Assembly (NCBI GenBank): GCA_963739235.1
Contig: CAVTZY010000027.1
Location: forward strand, 1-64,000
Origin: JAFNAG01 sp963739235
Lineage (GTDB): Bacteria; Acidobacteriota; UBA6911
Reading direction: 5' to 3'
DNA length: 64,000 nucleotides
Shown: in pieces, positions 54,737 to 62,914 of the stretch
Layout of the letters: the number at the start of each line of letters is the position of its first letter
Position numbering within the stretch: position 1 is the stretch's first letter
Program-made: the position numbers and the translations under genes
The notes under the pieces: generated by a model
Told to the model about the DNA's origin: nothing
The model's database searches: none
Seen by the model: the letters and a program-made list of their open reading frames with translations, nothing else

Positions 54737-55525
54737 CTAATCCTCAAGATCAATCTGGCCCCTCATGTACGCGCGCGCATGCCCGGAAATCTCAACGCGG
54801 TCGCCGGCAAGCCGACATTGAAGCCAGCCGCGGCGTTTGGACAGCTGTTGTGCAATTAGCTCGTTCCGGCCCAGGCGGGCGGCCCAATACGGCATTAGCA
54901 TAGTGTGTGCTGAGCCGGTCACCGGATCCTCCGAGACTCCAGACTGCGGGGCGAAAAAGCGCGAGACAAAATCGATGTCGCGCCCCGGCGCCGTGACAAT
55001 GATCCCGCGAGCGGGTACCCTGACAATCAATCCCATGTCCGGCTTCAGACCGACGATCTCCTCCTGAGTGGAATAGACAAGCATGTAGTCGGTCTTCCCT
55101 TTGCAAATCTCCACCGGCGCACCTCCCATTCCGGCAATCAGACCCTCAGGAGCGACCGCCTTTTCCGGCTTGTCCGCTGGAAAGTTTAGCGTCAGCAAGT
55201 CGCCCTCTTTCCTTACCGTCAGCAAACCGCTGCGCGAACCGAATTGGATAACCGAGCCCGGATAATGCTCAAATTGGAATAAAACAAACGCCGCAGCCAG
55301 CGTTGCGTGTCCGCAAAGATCGACTTCGACAGACGGTGTGAACCAGCGGATTTCGAAGCGATCCTCGCTACGGACTACGAAGGCAGTCTCCGCCTGATTG
55401 TTTTCCATCGCAATCTGCTGCATCCGTTCGGTCGGAAGCCATTCCAGAAGAGGACAGACCGCCGCCGGATTGCCGTGAAAAAGCTTGTCTGTAAATGCGT
55501 CAATTTGAAATAGATCGATTTTCAT
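54737..55525 (-). CDS. PhzF-like epimerase/isomerase family protein
   Basis: A 262-residue protein of the PhzF/diaminopimelate-epimerase-like fold. The conserved start FQIDAFTDKLFHGNPAAVCPL is followed by the catalytic-Glu loop NNQAETAFVV (Glu46). The second half repeats the fold with SRFFAPQSGVSEDPVTGSAHTML. PhzF itself acts on dihydro-hydroxyanthranilate in phenazine synthesis, but most homologues are orphans. The gene stands next to a cysteine synthase on the same strand, about 100 bp away, without other phenazine genes, so phenazine synthesis is not implied. Confidence 0.85.
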   Translation of the reverse strand: MKIDLFQIDAFTDKLFHGNPAAVCPLLEWLPTERMQQIAMENNQAETAFVVRSEDRFEIRWFTPSVEVDLCGHATLAAAFVLFQFEHYPGSVIQFGSRSGLLTVRKEGDLLTLNFPADKPEKAVAPEGLIAGMGGAPVEICKGKTDYMLVYSTQEEIVGLKPDMGLIVRVPARGIIVTAPGRDIDFVSRFFAPQSGVSEDPVTGSAHTMLMPYWAARLGRNELIAQQLSKRRGWLQCRLAGDRVEISGHARAYMRGQIDLED

Positions 55526-55984
55526 ATCCTGACCTCAATACCTGAAGATCCGATGCGGGCATAGATCACGGTCGGTGAAAACCGCCCGATTGAAGATTAT
55601 CCGACTTTTTCATCATTCCGAACGTCAAATATCTTTGAATGGCAGGGTAGCGGGCGGGACAAACTGAAGAAACTCTCACCGGCATGAGGAGTCCGGATGC
55701 GGCCCTGCCTACCGCGTCCGTGCACGGTGGATAGCACGCATGACATGCGTTTTGGGATCGAAGGCAAGCCTTAATGTCTATCCCCATCGTTCTCAAACCA
55801 CCGCACTTGGATTTTCTGCAACTTTTTTCCGTCCCGGCCACTAACTATAGAGACTGTTTTTCAATATTCCGGAGGTGAGGTGCTCTGTTTTGCCCCTAAT
55901 CAGTCAGGCGGAATCGGGATTGTCAAAGATTTGGGAGTCCTCTGAAAATGCACGGCCAAAGGCAAACTCGAAAGTGGGGGACAG
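55526..55984. other. Intergenic region, no supported gene
   Basis: About 460 bp with the promoters of the PhzF-like and ABC ATPase genes. Nothing else convincing. Confidence 0.3.
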
Positions 55985-56698
55985 ATGGATATCGCGATGC
56001 CGCCAGTGATTAGGATGGAGAGAGTCAGCAAGGTTTTCTACACGCATGAGGTAGAGACTCATGCTCTTTTGGAGACTCACTTGGAGGTCAACAAAGGAGA
56101 ATTCGTTTCCATCTCAGGTCCGTCCGGATGCGGCAAATCAACGCTGCTTTCCATTTTAGGACTGTTGGACTTGCCAACGGAAGGAAAATACTGGCTCAAT
56201 GACATCCCGGTCGACAACCTGAATCAATCCGAGAGGGCCCGGCTGCGAAATCGGGAGATCGGCTTTATCTTTCAGAGTTTTAACCTCATCGGCGATTTGA
56301 CCGTATTCGAAAATGTCGAACTGCCCCTCTCCTATCGGGGTATGCGACCCGCTGAGAGAAGGACTCGTGTTCAAGAAGCTCTGGAAAAGGTCGGCATGGC
56401 ACACCGAGCCAAGCATCTTCCCAGCCAGCTCTCGGGCGGGCAGCAGCAACGGGTGGCCGTCGGCCGGGCGCTCGCAGGCGACCCTCTCATCCTCCTCGCC
56501 GACGAGCCGACGGGGAATCTCGACTCCAAAAGCGGGGACGCAGTCATGGAACTTCTGCACAACCTGAATGCCAATGGTGCTAACATCTGCATGGTTACCC
56601 ATGATCCCAGATTCGCCAAGGCGGCCCGCAGAACAATTCGACTGTTCGATGGGCGGATTATTGAGGAGGAAGATCTCCGAACGGTGGGGAGGTATTGA
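55985..56698 (+). CDS. MacB/LolD-type ABC transporter ATPase
   Basis: A 237-residue ATPase. Walker A GPSGCGKS (45-52), Q-loop IFQSFN, ABC signature LSGGQQQR near 148-155, Walker B LILLADEP and the H-loop VTHDP are all present. It belongs to the group that powers MacB/FtsX-like permeases. Its stop overlaps the permease ATG in TGATG (56696-56700), so the two are coupled, in contrast to the orphan permeases of the other modules. The partner permease is truncated after about 110 residues. Confidence 0.93.
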   Translation: MDIAMPPVIRMERVSKVFYTHEVETHALLETHLEVNKGEFVSISGPSGCGKSTLLSILGLLDLPTEGKYWLNDIPVDNLNQSERARLRNREIGFIFQSFNLIGDLTVFENVELPLSYRGMRPAERRTRVQEALEKVGMAHRAKHLPSQLSGGQQQRVAVGRALAGDPLILLADEPTGNLDSKSGDAVMELLHNLNANGANICMVTHDPRFAKAARRTIRLFDGRIIEEEDLRTVGRY

Positions 56699-57030
56699 TG
56701 GAATCCTTGCTTCAAGATATGAAGTACGGGCTTCGTATGCTGCGGAAGAGTCCTGCCTTTAATATCGTTGCAGTGATTACCGTGGGTCTGGGAATCGGGG
56801 CCAACACGGCGATTTTCAGCGTGGTCAACGCCGAGCTGCTGAATCCCCTGCCCTACGCGGATCCCGGCCGGCTGGTCGTGCTGCGCGAAACCAAGCTGCC
56901 GCAGTTCCCGGAGTTTTCCGTTTCGCCGGGCAATTTTCTAGACTGGCAGAAACCGAACTCGGCCTTTGAGCAGATCGCGGCCGTAAGGAGCTCCTCTTAC
57001 AACCTGGTGGGCAGCGGCCCCCAAGGTTTT
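56698..57030 (+). pseudogene. ADOP/MacB-type permease, truncated after the first membrane segment
   Basis: Only the N-terminus remains: MESLLQDMKYGLRMLRKSPAF, then GIGANTAIFSVVNAELLNPLPY and the start of the MacB periplasmic domain. It lacks the ADOP prefix domain because the reading frame begins directly at the FtsX-like helix. The frame becomes unrelated near 57025-57037, exactly where an antisense FG-GAP gene ends, so a deletion or rearrangement joined the two loci. Without the remaining 700 residues it cannot function. Confidence 0.75.
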
Positions 57031-57775
57031 TTGCGAGTGAAGTCACCATTGCCGTCGTTGAAATACCCGACGCTTTGACACGAATCGCGGCAGGCATAAA
57101 TCACATCGTTCGCGCCGTCGCCGTTAATATCCGCAATGGCCACTGTCGCTGCGCTAGGCGAGTCCTCCAATGCACGGCAGTCGAAATGGAGCTTTCCATC
57201 ATTAAAGCAGACATAGCTCGCCATCTCCCGATTCGCAACCGCGATATCCGGATAGCCGTCGCCGTTCAAGTCCCCAACTGCTGCGTTTCTGGTTGACCAC
57301 TGTGGATCGCCATAGGTCCCGCCAATGGTGAAATTACCTTTACCATCGTTGAGCAGAACCAACTTTGGATCCGGCTGATCATTGCTCAGCACCATACCCA
57401 AGTGGCCGCTTTTGGTCATATCCGCCAAAGATGCCGAGTAGCTCCTGGTGGCTTTACTCGGGAGTGCTGGCCCTGGCGTAAAGTGTCCTTTGCCATCGCC
57501 GAAAAAATCCGGCTGGTCACCTGCCAATGACGCCCTTTGACCAACACGCTATCCGGATGTCCATCGCCGTTGAGGTCGCCAATGCTGGCGTTGGAGGAAG
57601 TTTCCGAAACTGTTTCCAAGGGAACAATTTCAAATGAACGCAGGCCGCCCGCATTGAACGATCCCCCGATGGCCTGATCGCCCAACGTCGCCAGAGCATT
57701 CACTTGAAACACCACGAACCCGGCTGCGGCGAACGCCGTCAGGACAATTGCGCTGCATAAAAGAGTGCGCCTCAT
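57030..57775 (-). pseudogene. FG-GAP/VCBS repeat secreted protein, 3'-truncated and frameshifted
   Basis: The product starts MRRTLLCSAIVLTAFAAAGFVVFQVNALA, a signal peptide. The FG-GAP motifs ASIGDLNGDGHPDSVLVKG, KLVLLNDGKGNF, AAVGDLNGDGYPDIAVANR and AIADINGDGANDVIYACRD follow, giving calcium-binding beta-propeller blades. A frameshift near 57527 separates the first blade from the rest. The gene breaks off at about 57030 against the truncated ABC permease. Such secreted propellers bind cell surfaces or polysaccharide. Confidence 0.7.
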
Positions 57776-58248
57776 GTCACCTGCGAAAGTGAATGGCCTA
57801 CCGAAACATTGCAGATAGTAATTCTCCGTCGAATTGAGCCGGAATTTCCGATTTGAACCTCTAGCCCGCGCATCTTACGCTTCCCCTGTCCTCGACACAA
57901 CCAACCTTTCACCAAAGCAGGCCCCCAAAAGGCTACGGCAGAATTGGCCCACGGTGCACGCGGCCTGGGGTCGGTGGTTAACTCCCAGTTAGTCGGCAAT
58001 CCGGACAAGTGGTCCTGAATCAAGCTCCCAAGATATGGCGTTCGAGAAAATGTGGCGTCGGCAGCCGTGCGCCAGCGCACGTTTCCCAGGACGGGACTTC
58101 GCGGGAGTGTGGCTCGTAGTTTCCGGTTTCGCCGCATTTTGTGCGTAAAGCTGGTCTTTTGACTTGTCGGCCTCCAGGAACGCGAATCGGACAGAATACT
58201 GGCTGCCAACCTTACGACTAGGCTACTTCTTTCGTTATCCGGCGGCCA
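57776..58248. other. Intergenic region with two dispersed-repeat blocks
   Basis: About 470 bp. A 37-bp block (58053-58089) and ACGGGACTTC (58091-58100, followed by GCGGGAGTGTG) both recur in other intergenic regions of the window. Confidence 0.5.
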
Positions 58249-61068
58249 TCACTTCAGCCTTTCGTATTCGGTCTTGGCCTCCTTCAGGATCGGGATGTCG
58301 GGATCAGCGTCTTTCCAAAGGGCGAAAAAGTCCTGATAAGCCTTGCGGCTCTTGGCCAGGTTGCCCTCCAGTTTCGCGGCGCGGCCAAGGTAGAGCTGAG
58401 CGAGTGGGTAATAGATGGAAAGCGGGTCCAATCCTCGGTTGTTCGAGATCTTCAGAAATTCTGCCGTTGCCGCCTTTCCGTCACTCAAACCCAGATATGC
58501 AAGCCCACGAACGAACATGCACCTGAATCCAAGTGCACGCTCGTATGTAATCACAGGTTGCATGATCTCGATGGCCCGACTGTTATTATTGCTTTGGACC
58601 TGGATCGCGGAGCGGAGCGTTGGAAGCGAGATCTGATCGACGCTGGTGGCAAGAGGACGAAGCTGTTTCCAGTCCATGGCCAGGGATTCGGCCTGATCGA
58701 ATTTGCCGCAGAGCGCCAAAGCCCAAGTGGAGTTGTCCAACACCCCTGCATCCCTGGATATGGAAAATACCTTGGCAATTCCCGCGGTGACGCCATCGCA
58801 ATAGCCGACCATGGCATTCAATGCTACTTCCCCTGCCAAGATAGATCCTGCTACTTCTCTCAACCCGTGCCGGTCTGCAAGATCGGCCGCACGCCGGTAA
58901 TAATCGCGGGCCTTATTCAATTGCCCCGAGAATGCCGCAATATCTCCCTGGCCTTGAATCGCGAGGCTTTCGTAGAGGGGATGTCCAGCGGCCCATTTCA
59001 GCTGTTGCTCCACCCCTGCGGAGTCTCCTCGCATTGCAGCCAGGCAAAATCTGACATAGTGGCTTGTGGGTTCATCAAAACTGCGCGATTGTGCCTGATT
59101 GCAGATATCCTCAGCTTCCTCGAATCGATTGAGTCTCATGAACATATCCGCTAGATTGCCGTATGCAGGTGACGTCGGTTCCTGGCGGATTGATTCGCTG
59201 AACTCCTCAAGAGCCATTTCTAACTGACCGATATTTTGATAGCAGACGCCCAAGTTGTTGATTAATTTGCCATCTCTCGGGTAGTTCTGCTTATAGAGCT
59301 TCCCTGCTTCGATTGCGTGCTCATTGTCCTCGGTCACCTTGAAATGGTACGTGAAGGCTAGCCTCAGCTTCTCCCGTTCACTCACGCGATCTCGCAAGTC
59401 GAACGCGTTCTTCGCGGCCTCCCGACTCAACTGCCCTTGACCCGTGTTACTATACATGGAGGCGAGTGCGGAATACGCCAGCGCAAAGTTGGGATCTGCG
59501 TCTGCGGCACGCCTGAAGAAAATGATGGCATCCGAGTACTGTCCTTTGGTGCTCCTCTCGCTGCCCATGGCATACGCTCTCAGCGCTTCAAGCGAGGACG
59601 TAGTTGCCTGTTCAAGAGGGACGTCAAATTTCTGAATGGTGCTGAGCGATTCACCGAGCTTCTCGCGCAGTTTTACAGCGGCCCTGCTGAGTTGACCCAG
59701 TACATCATCTTTTGATCTCGCCTCTACCTGTTCCATTGCCAAGATGCTGCCGGATTGAGCTTCCACCGCTCTAATTTGGATGGCGTAAGTGCTGCCCAAG
59801 ACGGAGATCGAGCCTGCCACCAGCGCCTTAAGACCCTGGCGGAGACAGATTTCTCGGCCTATCTCGCTGGTAATGCGGGCATCTGGAGGATGCTGCATGA
59901 GGCGCAGAGTGTCACGTACTCTTGCCTCGGGGAAAATATTGAGAAAGGGAGATTCCAGCATTTTGACTGTCAATGCCTCTTTGAGTGTCCCATCGAAGAC
60001 AGGCTCTCCCGTGGTATTCACAAAGTCCGCGAGGAGAATCGTGTCCTTTTCCGTTAACGCAGGAGTTCGCCGGAAATACCAGATTCCAACGGTGATCAGC
60101 GCGGCAGCAGCGATCGCGGCATAAAGAACTAATAGCCAGGGTTTCCTCCTGGCGGCCTGAGTCGGTGTGGGTACGGTGGCCACCACGGATCGGCTTGAGT
60201 CCGAATCGCGCTGCAGCCTTTGGAGATCGGCGCGCATCTCCGTGGCAGTCTGGTAGCGCAGTTTGCGGTCCTTCTCAAGCGCCTTGTTGATGATATGTTC
60301 CAGCTCGTTCGGCAAGTCCGGGTTGATGCGCACGGGCGCCGTGGGCGCTTTGTGCAGGATGGCATCGAGCGTGGCTGTTGATGATGTGCCACGGAAAGGC
60401 AGAACGCCCGTTGCCATTTCGTAAAGCACGACCCCGAAGGAGAACAAGTCGGTCCGGGCATCCAGCTCTCCTGCCAGCGCCTGTTCGGGCGACATGTAGG
60501 CGACCGTGCCGACAGCCATGCCTGGGCTGGTGAGCATGTCCTCCTTGGCCCCGGCAGTGGGCATGCCTGTTTGAGCCTCTTCCCCTGCGCGCCGTTCTGG
60601 TGCGAGCTTGGCCAGCCCGAAATCGAGAATCTTAGCATGGCCCCGTTTGGTGATTAAGATATTGGCGGGTTTGATATCCCGATGAACGATCCCCTGGGCG
60701 TGGGCGGCATCCAAACCATCCGCAATCTGAATCCCGAGGTCGAGAATTTCATCTGTATGAAGCGGCTTGCCCAGGATGCGATGCTTCAGGGTCTGGCCAT
60801 CGAGATACTCCATGGCAATGAAGTGCAGGCCTTCATACTGGTTGATTTCATAGATCGTGCAGATATTCGGATGATTGAGAGCCGAGGCGGCTTTGGCCTC
60901 CCGTTGAAATCGTTCAATTGCATGATGGTCTTTGGATATTGCCTCGGGGAGAAACTTCAAGGCAGCAGGGCGGCCCAGGGACGTGTCCTCGGCCCTGTAG
61001 ACGACACCCATTCCTCCGCCGCCGAGCTTTTCGATGATTCGGTAGTGCGAGATAGTTTTGCCAATCAT
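58249..61068 (-). CDS. Ser/Thr protein kinase fused to TPR-repeat sensor
   Basis: A 939-residue membrane kinase. Residues 1-270 form a PknB-like kinase: P-loop GGGGMGVVY (16-24), VAIK-type lysine Lys38 (PAALKFL), HRDIKPANI near 129-137, DFGLA near 149-153 and the APE-like region YMSPEQALAG. A single transmembrane helix (about 311-332) is followed by a sensor domain and a series of TPR-like helices (from about 500 to the end, with FALAYSALASMYSNTGQ and LINNLGVCYQNIGQLEMALEEF). Such kinases in Acidobacteriota couple envelope signals to phosphorylation. ATG 61068 is preferred over the frame start. Confidence 0.88.
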   Translation of the reverse strand: MIGKTISHYRIIEKLGGGGMGVVYRAEDTSLGRPAALKFLPEAISKDHHAIERFQREAKAASALNHPNICTIYEINQYEGLHFIAMEYLDGQTLKHRILGKPLHTDEILDLGIQIADGLDAAHAQGIVHRDIKPANILITKRGHAKILDFGLAKLAPERRAGEEAQTGMPTAGAKEDMLTSPGMAVGTVAYMSPEQALAGELDARTDLFSFGVVLYEMATGVLPFRGTSSTATLDAILHKAPTAPVRINPDLPNELEHIINKALEKDRKLRYQTATEMRADLQRLQRDSDSSRSVVATVPTPTQAARRKPWLLVLYAAIAAAALITVGIWYFRRTPALTEKDTILLADFVNTTGEPVFDGTLKEALTVKMLESPFLNIFPEARVRDTLRLMQHPPDARITSEIGREICLRQGLKALVAGSISVLGSTYAIQIRAVEAQSGSILAMEQVEARSKDDVLGQLSRAAVKLREKLGESLSTIQKFDVPLEQATTSSLEALRAYAMGSERSTKGQYSDAIIFFRRAADADPNFALAYSALASMYSNTGQGQLSREAAKNAFDLRDRVSEREKLRLAFTYHFKVTEDNEHAIEAGKLYKQNYPRDGKLINNLGVCYQNIGQLEMALEEFSESIRQEPTSPAYGNLADMFMRLNRFEEAEDICNQAQSRSFDEPTSHYVRFCLAAMRGDSAGVEQQLKWAAGHPLYESLAIQGQGDIAAFSGQLNKARDYYRRAADLADRHGLREVAGSILAGEVALNAMVGYCDGVTAGIAKVFSISRDAGVLDNSTWALALCGKFDQAESLAMDWKQLRPLATSVDQISLPTLRSAIQVQSNNNSRAIEIMQPVITYERALGFRCMFVRGLAYLGLSDGKAATAEFLKISNNRGLDPLSIYYPLAQLYLGRAAKLEGNLAKSRKAYQDFFALWKDADPDIPILKEAKTEYERLK

Positions 61069-61587
61069 GGAGAAACCGTCCACTGGCAATTCCCTCACTG
61101 CAATCAGAACGACCTGAAGTTGTTGTCATTATATGCGGCCGGCCGCGGCCCTGGGTAGCCAAATCTGCAATACTTGACGGGCCTTCGGGCACTGGCAATC
61201 AGGCACATTGTCCAGACGGGCTTCGAGGAGATCAAGACGTTGAAATGGCATCTCCGGGAGGACATCTCCCATAACGGGTCTTCGCGGGCGTGAGGTCTAA
61301 TTATCGGTAATGGCGTTCCAAGGCCAAGTGTCTCGCCAGCCCGAATTCGGGAACCGCAACTGTGCTGTATCCGCTACAGGTGTAAGCCGGATTCACAGCG
61401 CGACCAGATCTAAACACTTGCATTGCAGCAAAATCAGCTTGGGTTCGAAATTTGCCTCATGGTCCGGAAGAGGCAGAACTTTTTCGGCCGCCCATGCGTT
61501 TAGTCTCTGTGCGTGCCGCCCCGTTGCTGGTGACCCTCGATGGCAAAGAAACAGGTTTCCCCTATTTCCCATCCAAAGGAGCTGTCT
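61069..61587. other. Intergenic region with one dispersed-repeat copy
   Basis: About 500 bp. CCAGACGGGCTTCGAGGAGA begins at 61212, and ACGGGTCTTC at 61274-61283 is a one-base variant of the common word. No gene. Confidence 0.4.
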
Positions 61588-62910
61588 ATGATAATGTGTG
61601 TGATTTGTTCCGTGCTGTTACTGCTACCGTTCACACCGACCTCTGCCCATGCGGGACAAAGAGAATTCTCCTCTGGCTATGCGGGAATTCTGCCGACGGA
61701 CGCGAAGAACCTGGCGCGCACATACTTCAACGAGCCTGCAGTCCGTCGGTTGATTTTCGACATGGAGAACGGGCCGCTCCCGCGGGACCGGGCCGCGGAA
61801 GCGCTGAAGGGAACGCATTTCACGGTGGATAATCTGTTGGGGGTCAAGCTCATCTGCGAGCGGGACGGCCGCCTTTTCATTGGCTTCAATTATTTCAATG
61901 CCGACGACATCAAGGGTATCGATCGGGTAGCGGCGCTCTATGTACCTTCACTTGTGCGTGCGTACCTGGACCACCAGCAGGCATTTGAGCGGATCTTTAA
62001 GACTTATTCGGCAAGCACAGTTTCGTCGAAGAAGCTGGCCTTCGTTCTGATTGCCGGATTTTCGCTCAACTGGGACGGGCTCAGAACGACCCAGGAACTG
62101 GGTTACCGCAAGCCCTTGCTGGTTCAGGGCGAGGGCTGGCGTTACAGTTTCTGGGCTGAGGAAGATGTCCCCGATATCTCCACAAAAGAATTCTATTGGG
62201 GTAGCTCGACGTTTCCCGCCGGGAAATATAATTTCTCAAACAAGCCGGCAGATTACGCCTTCTCTTCTTTCGGTGATCCGTTCAGCGATCCGCGCATGAA
62301 TTTCCCTGACCTGCTCTCTACACCGGCCGCAGACATGGCGCCTGCGGTGCGTGATGTCGTGCATAAGATCGGTCTGGTCCACGAGACGGGGTTCGGCGTT
62401 GATATCCAGAACGTGCTCGGATTCGAGCGCGCCCGTGATTTGGCGGCACTTCTGTTCGCACTGCGCGCGAGCCCCAAAGGGGAGGCGCGGCTTGCGAGGA
62501 GCATCCGCGAGCCCCAAAAAATCGGTGTTTACCTGCGGTTGCTTGAGCAAATCCAGTACATCGAACGCGGCAATGACGAGCGATATCACTTGCTTATCCC
62601 GGTCCTCGATGGGATGGACAAGAAGTTGGTTGATCAAAGTCTCGCCCTGAGTCGACGGATCTTCTCGGGATGGCTCAAAACCAATTATGGCAAGATGCGA
62701 GAAGATCTCGGCGCCTTGACGGCCATGAAGCAGGGCGTACCTTTTGAGTCGCTGTTTACGCAAATCTGGCACGAATGGTTCGGACTGACCACGCGGCAAC
62801 TCGTGCATGCCGGATTCATGTTTGACCCTTACAGTAAGGACGTACACTATAAGGGATCGTTCCCGGCACTCTGGCGGCTGTCTCTGTACGATATCAAACA
62901 GCTTGAATGA
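61588..62910 (+). CDS. Secreted protein of unknown function
   Basis: A 440-residue protein with a signal peptide (MIMCVICSVLLLLPFTPTSAHA) behind AAAGGAG, so the ATG at 61588 is the start. The mature part is soluble and mixed. A region near residues 290-340 (LLFALRASPKGEARLARSIREPQKIGVYLRLLEQIQYIERGNDERYHLL) looks like a winged helix, which is unusual for a secreted chain. Other blocks are aromatic and polar (FNYFNADDIKGIDRVAALYVP). No family is recognised. It ends at the edge of a broken ADOP gene. Confidence 0.55.
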   Translation: MIMCVICSVLLLLPFTPTSAHAGQREFSSGYAGILPTDAKNLARTYFNEPAVRRLIFDMENGPLPRDRAAEALKGTHFTVDNLLGVKLICERDGRLFIGFNYFNADDIKGIDRVAALYVPSLVRAYLDHQQAFERIFKTYSASTVSSKKLAFVLIAGFSLNWDGLRTTQELGYRKPLLVQGEGWRYSFWAEEDVPDISTKEFYWGSSTFPAGKYNFSNKPADYAFSSFGDPFSDPRMNFPDLLSTPAADMAPAVRDVVHKIGLVHETGFGVDIQNVLGFERARDLAALLFALRASPKGEARLARSIREPQKIGVYLRLLEQIQYIERGNDERYHLLIPVLDGMDKKLVDQSLALSRRIFSGWLKTNYGKMREDLGALTAMKQGVPFESLFTQIWHEWFGLTTRQLVHAGFMFDPYSKDVHYKGSFPALWRLSLYDIKQLE

Positions 62911-62914
62911 GTCA

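Noticed and set aside
53670..55525. Cysteine synthase and PhzF-like genes as a phenazine or natural product cluster
   Set aside because: No other phenazine genes (phzA/B/D/E/G) are present, and PhzF-fold proteins are common orphans.
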